From the NCBI GenBank assembly GCA_039621445.1, contig CP154956.1, positions 71,918,914 to 71,982,913 of the forward strand: a stretch of DNA of 64,000 bases. The letters are read 5' to 3'. The stretch's first letter is position 1; each line of letters starts with the position of its first letter. This document shows positions 45,537 to 64,000 of this stretch, piece by piece. This DNA is from Euglena gracilis. Its lineage: Eukaryota > Euglenida > Euglenophyceae > Euglenales. The position numbers were made by a program, and so were the translations under genes. Below the pieces are notes generated by a model. That model searched no databases and was not told the origin of the DNA. It saw only the letters and a list, made by a program, of their open reading frames with translations.

Positions 45537-48500
45537 CGTGCGTGCGTGTGTGTATTGTGAGGATGAGTGACTGCATCAATGCATCCCGGTTCATTCATCA
45601 ATGCATTACGTTTGCCATGCGTGTGCTTCTGGCATGCACAGGAGCGCAATGCATGCCTGTCTGTTCCTTCCAGTGCAGTGGCGGTGCTGTACATGCTGCT
45701 GGCCTACCCCGTCCTGTGCCTCATTGCCGCCCTCCATTTGGCACGCCAGAGGCCTGCGTCAAAGCTGTTCTCTTCAGCCGTTGCAGAGGTTAGTCTGCCA
45801 TTTGCTCCTATGAGGGGAGGTGCGCCAAACCTCCCCATGGTGACAGATTATTATGTATAAAAATATATTTATCCGTGTGTGTATATGCATAATACAAACG
45901 TATGTGGTATTTATTATGTGAAATGAAAATGAAAATGAATTTTTTTGCGCATTTGCGCAGCGGCCACACTGATTTAAAATTAAACAAAACTTGTGTCTGT
46001 TGCACGTTTTGCGCACCGTCACCCTTAAATTTTCAATCTGTGCAAGCTGGCCGTGTTTAAGGCCGTAGTTGGGTCAGAAGTTTGTTTTGGAGATGATAAC
46101 TGGGTAGTGCGACCCAACCCCCAGAGAGGGTTTTCCACATTAGTGGTGAGAAGTGCCAGAGTTTTTTTGACGCAAGCTTTCTCCCCCCTCTTGCGGAATG
46201 TATGGGTGGGTGGGTGGTGGGTGGTGGAGGGTGGGTGGTGGGCAGCGACCCCCCTGTCTCCTAAAGAACCACTTGTTGGAATGAGGGGGGTTGTCAAGGA
46301 GAACGCAGTCATGTGAGGAGTCCTCGCATATAATCTGTGGTCCAACCCACACAATTGGAAGAGGGATCATCGTTCACCAGAGGTACATCATATGGTGCTC
46401 CTCAGGCCTACTCGGAGCACCTGGTCAGCCCCCAGCACTGGTTTGGCTATTGGCGGCTGAACTCCTTCCTGGCAGCGCTGCACTCGTACGAAACGAAGGC
46501 GGATGGCTTCAGACAGGTGCCCTGTCCACCACCCCCAACCAACCTCCCTCGAAATTAGATAAAAGACGACAGTCTCCCTGGCGGGGGGAATTTAATATTA
46601 TATTCGAGAAACTCCATGCTGCAAAAAAAAACTGACGAGATGGAAAACCCTGGCATGTGAGAAGTTTAAAACGTAATTTGCAGCCGTCACAAGGGCACAG
46701 TGCCACCAGGTGCATGGGGACAATGGGCCCGGGACACATTCACACATTCACCCATTCTGGCGCAGTCCAATCCTCAGCAAGGGATGAGTGGACACACCCT
46801 TTCGTTGCGTTGCACAGAACCCTCTCCCCACAGGAGGACAAGTGGACGTTCCTGGTGGATGGGGAGCGTGCTGGGGTGCCCATCTCCCCCTACCTGAAGG
46901 TGGAGGCCATCGTGTGCAAGGACCGGTGTGACCTTTGCCTCCCCCCCCCCGCCCGATTGAACATGCATCTCCTTGGGGGGGAGTTCCGGGGCCCGTATGT
47001 TTTGCTGATTTTTTTCTGGATTTTTCCTCCTCGCAGGCATTTTACATCTTTTGTGGTGTCATTATCCCGAAGAATGTTATTTTCCTTTTAAGCAGAATAA
47101 ATGGGCGCAAAAATCGTTGGCAATCGTTGGCAAAGAAAGTTATTTAGCCCGCAAAAAAAAAACTGCCCCAGGCCCAACTCAGCTGGAGGTCCATGCCCAC
47201 TCTCTGTGGTGGGGGCATGCCCACTCTCTGTGGTGGGGGGGGGGGGGGCAGCTGGCAGCCCAGCCGAAATTGCTTGTAACCTCCCGGGTCCTTAAAGCAT
47301 GGCTCGGTGGGCAAGGACAGTCGCCCCTGCTCGTCAACCACTGGGAAAAATAGAGGAAGAATGTGATCCATTCTTGGATTGGGAGTGCTCTGGTTCTTCA
47401 TGACATGGACTAAATGCAGCCCGTTGTCAGGGGAAATGCCGCTGACAGCCAGAATCCACCTGAATGCCTAACCCCCCCCCCCAAATATAAGAAACCCGTC
47501 GTTGCTTATATTTGGGTGCCCGTTTGTTATATTTGTGTGTCGGCCGATCGGCTCAAAGGGTTTCTTGCATTTGGGATTTTCTTATATTTGGGTGTCGAAG
47601 GCAGGCTCCAAGGGTTTCTTGTAAATGGAGCTTTTTCTCCTTCGATTACTTCATGTAATTAATTGCATGTGACCGCCGTGTGTAGGATTTCCTTCATGTC
47701 TGACTGCTCCTCTTCCGAGGCCCTGGAGAGTGTTCATGCTGAATCGGATCATTCCATCAGTTTCCAGAAGAAAGTGGTTGTGCCAATGGTACTTCTGAAT
47801 CTGGGAGTCATGTCAGTGAACGAAAGATTCGCAAGAAATATAATCTGGACTTCAAATTGAAAGTTATCCTTTTGCCACCTTCTCGAGTCCACCAAAAAAG
47901 CAGTTGCTTCTGCCCTCTTTTATTTGCAAAAAAAGTAGTAGACTGGACCGGATTCATCTTTGTGTTGATCGCGCCTTGAGATTTGCTGTGACCCATGGTG
48001 AAAATGGATGAGGGGTTTCTTGTGCATGGATTAGCGTCCAAGAGCCCAGGGGTTTGGTTTTCTTATATTTGGGTGTCGGCTGAAAATTGGCCAAAGGTTT
48101 TCTTATATTTGGGGGTTTCTTATAGCGAGGGGTTTCTCATATTTGGGGGCAGGTTTAATTGGATTTCGGTGATCCTGGACGCGAGGCCATTTTGTGAAGT
48201 GGGGGGGGGGCAGACCCCAGAGCCTTTTGCCATCACAATATTTCCTTTTCAACACGTATTCTTTCGTCACTCTTTTTTGAGCCATCAATCCGAAATCCTG
48301 GGCCCAGGTGATGCTGGGGCACAGGCATATTCCAACACCCCCTCCACCCAAATGAAATGCACCCCCACACGAGACCCCAAGGCTCTCTGTGTTGACTGCG
48401 ACCTCTTCCGAGGCTGGCTTCCGCATTTGGCCCCTTTTTGTCCGTGTTTGCGGTCTTGGCCGGAGGCTTGCTTCCGGGGACCCACAGGTACGAGGAGGGG

Positions 48501-51500
48501 GGCATGGGGCTGTATTTCTTCCGCAACGCCACTGTGGGGGGCAAGTGGATCATCCAGGAGCGCCTCCACAATTCTGATTTCGTCAAGTGTGTTTACCCAT
48601 GGCATCGCATGTCGCATAGCTTTCCGCAACCTGAGCCCTGCCACCCCCTTCTGTGCCCTGCCGTTTCGTCCAATTTATCCTGAGCAAACTATTTGCTCAG
48701 TGCATCGCCTGTCTCCTGCACTTTTGCCAAGGGGACTCCTCCCAGCCGACGCCCCGTTGTCCACCTTTCGCGTGATGACTACCTCCCCGGCAGGGGGTGC
48801 CATATGTCAATATTATGTTTGCCCATACTGTAGCACAATTATCCACAGATCTATACCCCGCCACAATCCAAAACATTTTTCTCAGCAAGTCCACAATGAA
48901 GTATTTTGCTCCGCCTCAGCAGCCATGCTTCAGTGGGGACCCAATCCCCACTGAAAAGAGCCCGTGGCAACTGGAAAAGAAGTGCAACGGCAAGTTGCAT
49001 GAATGGGGTCCGTCCCACAGCATATGGCAGGCCCTGCCCCCGGGGCGGCCTGACCCCGGAGGACCCCCGCCTGGGGCGGCCCGCCACAAAGGACGGCTTC
49101 GCGTCGCTGCCGGAGGGACACATCAGGCGTGCTGCCACTGAACCCCACTGTCCTGGTTGGGTGGTGTGCTTTGGCGGAAAACACACACACGCACAGACGG
49201 ACTGACGTCAACATCTACACACAGAGCAGGGGCGTGGCGTACAACACAGAAACCCAAAGGCGGGGTTTGCAAATATCTCTCTCTCTCTCCCTCCCTTTCC
49301 CTTTCTGTCTGATTAGTTCCGCGTGAGGCGTTGCCTGAGCCAGAGGCCCCACCAGCCCCCTTCTGCCGCCGGTGTGCAGTGCGGTCTCATGTGTCTTCCG
49401 CGCCGGCCGATTGGGGGCCAACACCGACCACGACTCGATTCTTTTTGACGTTGACAAGGCGGTGTGTCTGTGTTCCGCTGATTGCCTCCCGCCTTGCCTT
49501 CCTCCAACCGGCACTGAATGGCCATGTGCAGCCTGTGGGGCTCTCTTGTGTGTATGCACATTGACGTCAGGGAGTTGCTCAAAATATTAAACCCACCCCC
49601 GGGGGTGTCCACCCAGTGAGCAGCTTTTTCCCAGCCCCAGACCCACCCCCGTCCCCCTCATCGATGAGTTTTATTTATTTTGCAGCCCAAATGGCGGCTG
49701 GACCGATAACGGATTTTTCGCTTTCGAGGGTGCAAAAATGGGGAAAATGGGCAAAATGGGTTGGATTTGGCAAACTTTGGATCAGAAAATTGACCCAAAG
49801 TTTTTTTGTACAATTTGCAGTTTTTTGGACATTTTTGCAGTTTCGATTTTTGGAACCCGGTTTGACCCCGGCCCATTTCCAGCTGGGGGCACTCCATAGG
49901 GAGGGGAGGGGGGTCAAGCCAACAGTCTTTTTCCAGCCAGCCTGTTAGTTAGACCCCTGGGGGGGGGTCCTTAAGCAATGCAGTATTGTCCCCTCACAGA
50001 CGGGGACCATCCAGCAGGGGACGCGCAACATGCACTGGTACCAGCTCGGCGTTGCGAAGGCCCTGTCTTGCCCATGGTCTTCCCAGGAGTCCTACTCCGT
50101 CCATCCGGACGGTGGGAAGTGTGTGGGCGTTCTCAGACTTTCCACCATTGCATTCATCGAGCGAAAACCCACTGGCAATGCTGCCTCATAAACACTGGTG
50201 AATGTTTGATTGATTGCTGCTCCAGCTCACATCTTGATATTAAGGTGCTTCAAACACTTGGGCTGTCGCCTCTCCAATGGTGATTTTACACTTGATTTGG
50301 GTATTGGCGTTGGGACTCCGGGATGGCATCAATGAATTTCATTTTCCAGCTGGCTTCCCCATAGGATGGGGTCCCCCATCCTGTGGGGAAGCCAGCAGCC
50401 TTCTTTTTCCAGCCAGTCAAACGCCCAGGCCCAGGCCAACTCCCAGGTGACATTGAGTTGCGCTTTGGCGGGGCAAGGATGTGAAAGCAACTCGCTTGTG
50501 TGTTGTAGGGCCATCTCCTTATAAAGTGTTTTTGTAGCCGCAATGAAGATGCTCTGACCCACCTGTCAACCATTTGCAGATTTCCCTTGAGCATGGTTTC
50601 TCCTGCATCAGGGCGAACCATTAGCAGGGCTGCCTGTTTTCCATTGGCTGCTTGCCCCTGGTCATATTCCACTTATGGCCAGTTTCCCCCCCCCCAGGAC
50701 CCTGTCCTGGGGGGTCCTGGGGGGGTCCTGGGGGGGTCCTGGGGGGGGTGTCCTGGGGGGTCTTGGTGGCCGGCGTCGTAAACAAGGTAAGTCCCGCCAG
50801 GCTCCGGCCACCTCCACGTACACAGACAAAAAGAGCCAGAGGCGAACAACAGCGCCAGGCCAGAAGAAGGGATAAAAGGCACCACAAAAAAAAACAACCA
50901 CAGTGCACACAGGGGGTCCTGGGGGGGTCCTGGGGGGGTCCTGGGGGGGTCCTGGGGGGGGCCCCGCAACTTTTTGGCAAAATTTCTGCAGCACAAGGTG
51001 AGGTTATTTTGAAGCCCGGGGGGGTCTGGGGGGGGAGCGGGAGCCCCCCCCCCCCCCCGGTAGCGGGCGCCGAAGGCGCCCGGAACTCCACGGTCAGTGG
51101 GTCATGTGGGTACCGCCCCCCGGTGGGTCCTGGGGGGGGCCTGGGGGGGTCCGGGGGGGTCTTGGGGGGGGGCCTGGTGGGGTCCTGGGGGGGGGAACTG
51201 GCCATGACTCTCATATTCAGGGAAAATCACGAAGCAGATGTGAAGGGTTTTTTTTGTCGCCATCTTCAAATTTTTTTGCTAAAGAACACCAAACGTGGAT
51301 TGGGGTGCTTTTGGGACACATTTATGGGGTTTCTGCATATTCACACCTTTTTTTTGCCTGTTAATTGTGTTTTTTCCCCTCCGAAGTGCAAGAAGGTTTT
51401 TTTGAAGGTTTTTTTGAAGGGTTTTTTTTCCATGCAGTTTTCGACCTGCCCCGTCGCGCCTCCCGCGCTGGCGGCCGCCGCCGCAGGGACGGTGCGCCGC

Positions 51501-53801
51501 CCATCGCGGTGCAGGGCCGGGTGGTGCCCGACCTCCGCCACGTGCTGGAGGTGACGTGCCTGTCCCACTTCCTGCTGGTCCCCGACGTGCCCCCCAGGGA
51601 GTTGCGGAGGGCCGGCTGCCCGCCAGCTGGCCCCCAGCGGCACCGCCGTTTGGAATACCCTGTGTCTCCCCCACCCCTCCAACTCTTTTTTTTTTTACCG
51701 GGGACCCAATTTTCGATTGGGAAAATCGATCTGGACATTCCAATATATTTTTGATCTTTCCTGCACAATCCTAACCCTTCACCCGCTTTGGAGCAACCAT
51801 TGGACAGCAATTGAAATGAAGAATGTAAAAGAACCCATTTTTGAAAGTCCGAAGCCCTGCCCGTCCTGGTCAGCCTTTTTGATCATACAATTTGTCAAGC
51901 ATTGAAGCAGTCCGAAATACTCTGTAAAATGATCAATATTCATTAACAATTGCAAAAGATTATGTCTGGAATTTCAGCAGAAATTCATTTTTATGTCAGT
52001 TTATGAGTGTGTTGTGTGATTGACGCCCCAAATTTTCTTCCTTAATGTTTTTGATTGACCTTTGATTGAAAACTAACCTATGTTTCGAGTTCTTTTGTTT
52101 GCATGGTCATGGGTCTCCTCCAGCATTTCTCTGACACCAATTGTTGGGTGGGATGTCTGCCTGACCAACCAGGTTCTGTGTTGTGTGTGCTTTTTTTCTT
52201 TCTTTTTCTTTGTTTGTGCTTTTGATTGTCTTTTGTGTTGCTGGCTCAATTCGGCGATTGCTGCAGTGCTGTGCTGTCAGGGCTTTGCTCAAGGACCCCC
52301 TCTCGGGCCCAGCCAGCCAGGAGCCTTTTTCCAGCCAGCTCCCCCCCAACGAGATTTGTTTATTTTGCAGCCGACCGAAAGGTGGCTGATTTTTTGGCTT
52401 TTGCCGGATGTAAAAATGGGCCATTTGGGCTGGCCACGGCAAAACTTTGGGTCAGAAAATCGATATTTTTTGCACACTTGGCACTTTTTTGGGCATTCTT
52501 GCAGTTTTGATTTTTTTGACACCTAGTTTCACCCAAAGGGGCAAATTCCAGCCCTGGGACCCCCACAGGGGGGGGGGTCAGCCAGCAGCCTTTTTCCTGC
52601 CAGCCCAAAATTTTCAGCCTCTGAGCCTGGGGGTTCCTGAAGCGACCCCCTGTCTGGAGTACAGGAGTCTTTGCGCCAATAAAGTACAAGTATCTTGTGC
52701 CCAAAAATCAAGTATTTTGGTTGTGAAGTATTTTGTGTCACAGTTTTCACCTCTCAGAGGATGCAAGTTACCCTATTTTGATCTCCATCTGATGTCAGTT
52801 GGTTGACGATAGCTGGACTGGGGGGCTACGCCAAATGAAAGCATACGGTATGTTGCATGTATTATGCATCACTTGATAAATATGGCAGAGCTTTTGTTTG
52901 TCTCAACCATAGAACAGGATCCAACAACTGAACATGCAGCACGCCGATGAGCCTTCATGTTCAGCATTCCGAACACCAACTGAGAATTAAGAGGACATGT
53001 CATTGATATGCCCCAAACCCACCCGTCAGGCTGGCTAAAGGACAATGTGCATAGACCTAGACCTAGTCGTTTGTAGCGGACAGATATTGTTGAAAATCGC
53101 AATAAAGAGGCAATTTTGTGTGCCAGCCCATTGCCCTCTCCCCTCTTTCCTCATTTTGTCACAACCAGACATCCAGGTTCTCCGTTTTGGAAGCGCTTTG
53201 AATATTTCCACCAAATTTTACATTTTCGAAAGTTGCCCATTCCTGTGTGCTCTTGTGGGTCTGCAAAGTGTGGATTCATTTCATGTGCTGTGAGTAGATT
53301 TGTATGTCTCTGCCTGTGTGACATGGCAACCCCTCCGTATGTTGTCCTGCACTGTTTCTTGCTTCCGCCGCACATTATCTTATTTTTGGGCCATCAGGGG
53401 ATCTGCATGCTGGAGATCAACCTCTCCTGCAACTTCTTCAAGGGCAGCTTCGACGTCGATGGTCTGTTTCTCTGTTTTTGCGCTGTTGGTGTTTGAGATT
53501 GGAATGGCCTATTGGTGTGTTTCTTACCCACTGGGTATGGGATTGTATTTCATCTTTGCTCTCTTCTACAGCGTATTTCCAATTCATGACCGATTATTTC
53601 AGGTTCCTTGACACTTTCCGGTGTGCTACTGACACTCTGTTCAGCATTTTTGTTGCTGACGTTTCCAAATTGGTAGCAATTTTTGTGGGATTTGCCATGT
53701 TTGTTTTATTTTATTATGTTATTTTATTTATCATTCAATTTTTCTCAATTGAAGAGGGTATTTTTTCAATTGACGAAACCGCTACCAACCCAAATTTTTA
53801 G
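45180..53801 (+). CDS. Membrane-anchored sugar-transfer-type ATP-grasp protein
   Basis: Exons (approximate): 45240-45387 (an ATG at 45180 may start it), 45674-45788, 46406-46516, 46834-46925, 48488-48586, 48737-48797, 49380-49461, 50000-50111, 51437-51596, 52124-52172, 53398-53461, 53572 on, in frame to TAG at 53799-53801. The second exon is a membrane segment (AVAVLYMLLAYPVLCLIAAL). The ATP-grasp part shows EDKWTFLVDGERAGVPISPY, GLYFFRNATVGGKWIIQERL, APLSTFRVMTTS, RAGRLGANTDHDSILFDVD, NMHWYQLGVAKAL, VVPDLRHVLE, IVGWDVCLT and ICMLEINLSCNFFKGSFD. These match, in order, the 'sugar-transfer associated' or alpha-L-glutamate-ligase-related ATP-grasp family. The metal/ATP motif (E-x-N in MLEINLS) is kept. 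Such proteins join carboxylates to amines or accompany polysaccharide synthesis in bacteria; the substrate here is unknown. Most introns are clean GT-AG. The last exon is less GC-rich and encodes a possible C-terminal membrane helix, so its end is uncertain. An exon between 48.8 and 49.38 kb may be missing (49030-49130 is GC-rich). Confidence 0.82.
45408..45558. repeat. TG/TGCG microsatellite
   Basis: Alternating TG, TGCG and GCGCGC units directly after the first ATP-grasp exon; potential Z-DNA. Confidence 0.95.
47471..48149. mobile_element. C/G-capped inverted-repeat element, AAATATAAGAAACCC family
   Basis: The left end is a C run then AAATATAAGAAACCC (to about 47497). The right end is GGGTTTCTCATATTT then a G run. 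Internal copies of TTTCTTATATTTGGGTGTCG (47578 and 48058 regions) and CAAGGGTTTCTTG repeat the motif near both ends. The unique centre is non-coding. It lies in an ATP-grasp intron. Confidence 0.8.
49590..49975. mobile_element. CCAGCC/CAGCAGCC element, copy 2
   Basis: CCCCGGGGGTGTCCACCCA, GAGCAGCTTTTTCCCAGCC, GATGAGTTTTATTTATTTTG, GATTTTTCGCTTTCGAGGG, TTTGGATCAGAAAATTGAC and GTCCTTAAGCAATGC. The order matches the copies at 29.9 and 52.3 kb. It lies in an ATP-grasp intron. Confidence 0.75.
50690..51195. repeat. GGGGTCCTGGGG tandem arrays
   Basis: Three G-rich arrays of GGGGGTCCT-type units (50694-50765, 50910-50965, 51125-51195). A stem GGGCGCC-GAA-GGCGCCC is at 51066-51082. The + strand has strong G-quadruplex potential. 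It lies in an ATP-grasp intron. Confidence 0.9.
52290..52650. mobile_element. CCAGCC/CAGCAGCC element, copy 3
   Basis: GGACCCCCTCTCGGGCCCAG, CCAGGAGCCTTTTTCCAGCC, GAGATTTGTTTATTTTGCAG, TGGCTTTTGCCGG, GGGTCAGAAAATCGAT, TTCACCCAAAGGGGC and GCCAGCAGCCTTTTTCC. The two ends show imperfect inverted similarity (GCTCAAGGACCCCC against GGGGGTTCCTGAAGC). Confidence 0.75.
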
Positions 53802-55499
53802 CGGGTGCCCTGTTCCACAAAGCCCCAGAGGGGAACTCCACACATGGAATATTGGATGGACGAATTCACTTTGACAGGATCAGGCCAGGCCAGAGGCCCG
53901 ATTATGGGTTTCGGTGCGAAGAGATGGGATTTTTTTTTGGGAAATGGCCCTGGACTTCCCGATTTTTGGGGGTGTCCCCCCCCCCAGGGGGTCTTGCACC
54001 GGGCTGGGTTGGTGGGGGGGACCCACTCCCCCAATTCTTAAATTACCTCGTGAAAGTCTTAATTTACCTTTTTTTGGTGAACCCTCCATTTCTTCCAAGG
54101 GATTTTGTTGTATGAGACCTCCAAACACATACTGCTTTCCACAGTTCAAATAAGACATTTTTTTTCCTGTAGCCCAGATTCCCAAATTCTTGCCATCCCC
54201 GACATTTCGTTGTCCCCCCCTTCCCTGGTGTGGGGTGGGGTGTGGGGTGGGGTGGGGTGGGATGGGACTCCAGTTTCATTTGTCTGGGTTGTCTCATCTC
54301 CTGCTTGCTGTCATCTTCGCCGCACAGCTCTGCCGCCCCGCAGGTTGGCGAAGCACCAGAAGGCATCGTAGGCCGCCATTCATGCTGGCTGCCTGCCTTA
54401 CCTCCCCCCCCCCTCCCCCCCCCCCCCCCGCCGTCTACCTCATCCATCCCATCGATACACCCCGGGGAACAGTTTCTGCCCTTTTGACTGACCCCGGCCC
54501 GGTGGTCCCCACCCCCTGCCTCCCCCTCGCTGCCTACATTGCGACCCCGGCGGACGTTGTTGTTGGATGGCCCCGGGCCAGCAAGGCAAAGGCAATGGTG
54601 CACGTGTCGGGGTGCTCGTGCCAAACTCCCCCAGAAGTGGAAACCCAGACCCTGGAAGGTCCCATGGAGTCTGGGTCTTGTATGGAGTTCCAGGTGCCTT
54701 GCCAGAGATGGGAGGGGGCGGTCCCAACAGGGAGGATTGCAACCTGTGGTGTGGTCAGACACTGCAGATGGGTGTGTGGTGAGCAGGGCTGGTGTGACGG
54801 GCGTGGCAAAAGCTTGGTGGCGCAGTACCGCAGACCTGCCCACCCTTCCCACCCATCCGGCCACCCCTTTCCTGAAGAAAAAAAAAGGACAATGAACATC
54901 CGAAGTGGGTGGAGTGGTCCGCACAGCTGCCATGCGGACGTTGTTGTGCCCCTCCTCCTCTCCCTGTGTGTGCGTCGGGGGAGGGGGGGGGGTCCTCTCT
55001 CTGCCGCGCCTCGCAGATGCCCGCCCTCCGTGGTGCCACTGCGGCCGCTGCCTCCTCCCGGCAGCTGCCGATGCGGGCGGCGTTCGATGCGCTCTTCCCC
55101 ACCCAGGGGGCTCTGTGCTGCTTCTTGTTGGGGCCTTCTTTTGGGCCACCTTTCACGTTCCTCGGGGACGGTTGGGATTTTGTTTCGTACAATATTTACC
55201 TTTGCAAATGCCATCCAGAACGATCATGCTGCTTTAATGGCGAAGGGGTCTTCACATACAGTCCCCCATGTCATATCACCGGTGACAACTGGACCGGAAG
55301 ACCAAGCTGGGACACATCGCAACCGAAGTCTGCGCCGTTAAGTCTGCCAGGGCCTTCTTTGCCACCCATCTTTGCCGGTAGTATGGGGCTCCCCTCCCGT
55401 CCCCCTCCCCGGGTCCTCCTGGTCTGCCCCCTCCCCCAACAGACCCCCCGCCCCCGACCCGGAGGACAAACCTGGACGCTGTACCGGGTCTCACTCAGG
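53802..55499. other. Intergenic, no gene seen
   Basis: Contains C/G-run debris (53.97-54.03 kb) and a short GGTGTGGGGTGGGG repeat (54.22-54.27 kb). The - strand open frame of 361 codons at 54064-55149 lacks exon-like features and is Pro/Arg-rich by composition. Confidence 0.5.
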
Positions 55500-63899
<8,400 letters not shown>

Positions 63900-64000
63900 G
63901 TGTGAACTGGACAGCATGGGGGGGTTGTATGTGTGTGTGTGTGTGTTTATGTGTGTGGGTGTGTGAGTGTGTGGGTGTGGGCGTGGATGTGAGAGAGAGA

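Noticed and set aside
54064-55149. 361-codon open frame on the - strand
   Set aside because: Arg/Pro/Gly-rich by composition, crosses C/G runs, shows no family motif, and its codon pattern is unlike the real exons.

Overview
The window is nuclear DNA of an intron-rich unicellular eukaryote. Four or five protein genes, all on the + strand, are cut into short exons of very high GC and very high GC3. The exons lie in long introns full of C/G homopolymers, CA/TG microsatellites and small inverted-repeat elements. Some introns are clean GT-AG. Others have no in-frame GT-AG solution, end in inverted repeats that can pair, and carry short direct repeats at the exon borders. This mix of conventional and 'nonconventional' introns is the hallmark of euglenids, so a Euglena-like alga is my best guess (inference; there is no rRNA or plastid marker here).

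Layout. 1-4.9 kb: two unassigned GC-rich islands, an inverted-repeat element with a target duplication, and a CA satellite of more than 2 kb that holds a second element. 4.93-17.56 kb: a long peptidase-U32 family protein (RlhA/TrhP/UbiU relatives) in about 20 exons, with the four Fe-S cysteines and the C-terminal signature. 18.8-24.6 kb: an F-box-like gene, not identified further. 24.6-29.3 kb: no gene seen. 29.39-43.1 kb: a MYST-family histone acetyltransferase of Esa1/Tip60 type, with a chromo-barrel domain, zinc finger, acetyl-CoA site and winged-helix end; its 6.2-kb intron carries a 2.6-kb inverted-repeat transposon-like element. 45.2-53.7 kb: a protein with an N-terminal membrane segment and a sugar-transfer-associated ATP-grasp domain. 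55.5-63.9 kb (open at the window edge): Ala/Leu-rich helical exons of an unidentified gene.

The genes share no pathway; this is ordinary eukaryotic gene order. The novelty is in the introns. At least ten short elements each have their own terminal inverted repeat, often capped by a C/G run and often containing a tiny perfect stem with a GAA/TTC/AAA loop. Several have target-site-like direct repeats. In the first intron of the U32 gene the inverted repeats sit at the intron ends and a 13-14 bp direct repeat flanks them, which looks like an intron born from an inserted element. Exon borders below are my reading from frame and family conservation; several could be off by a few bases to tens of bases.
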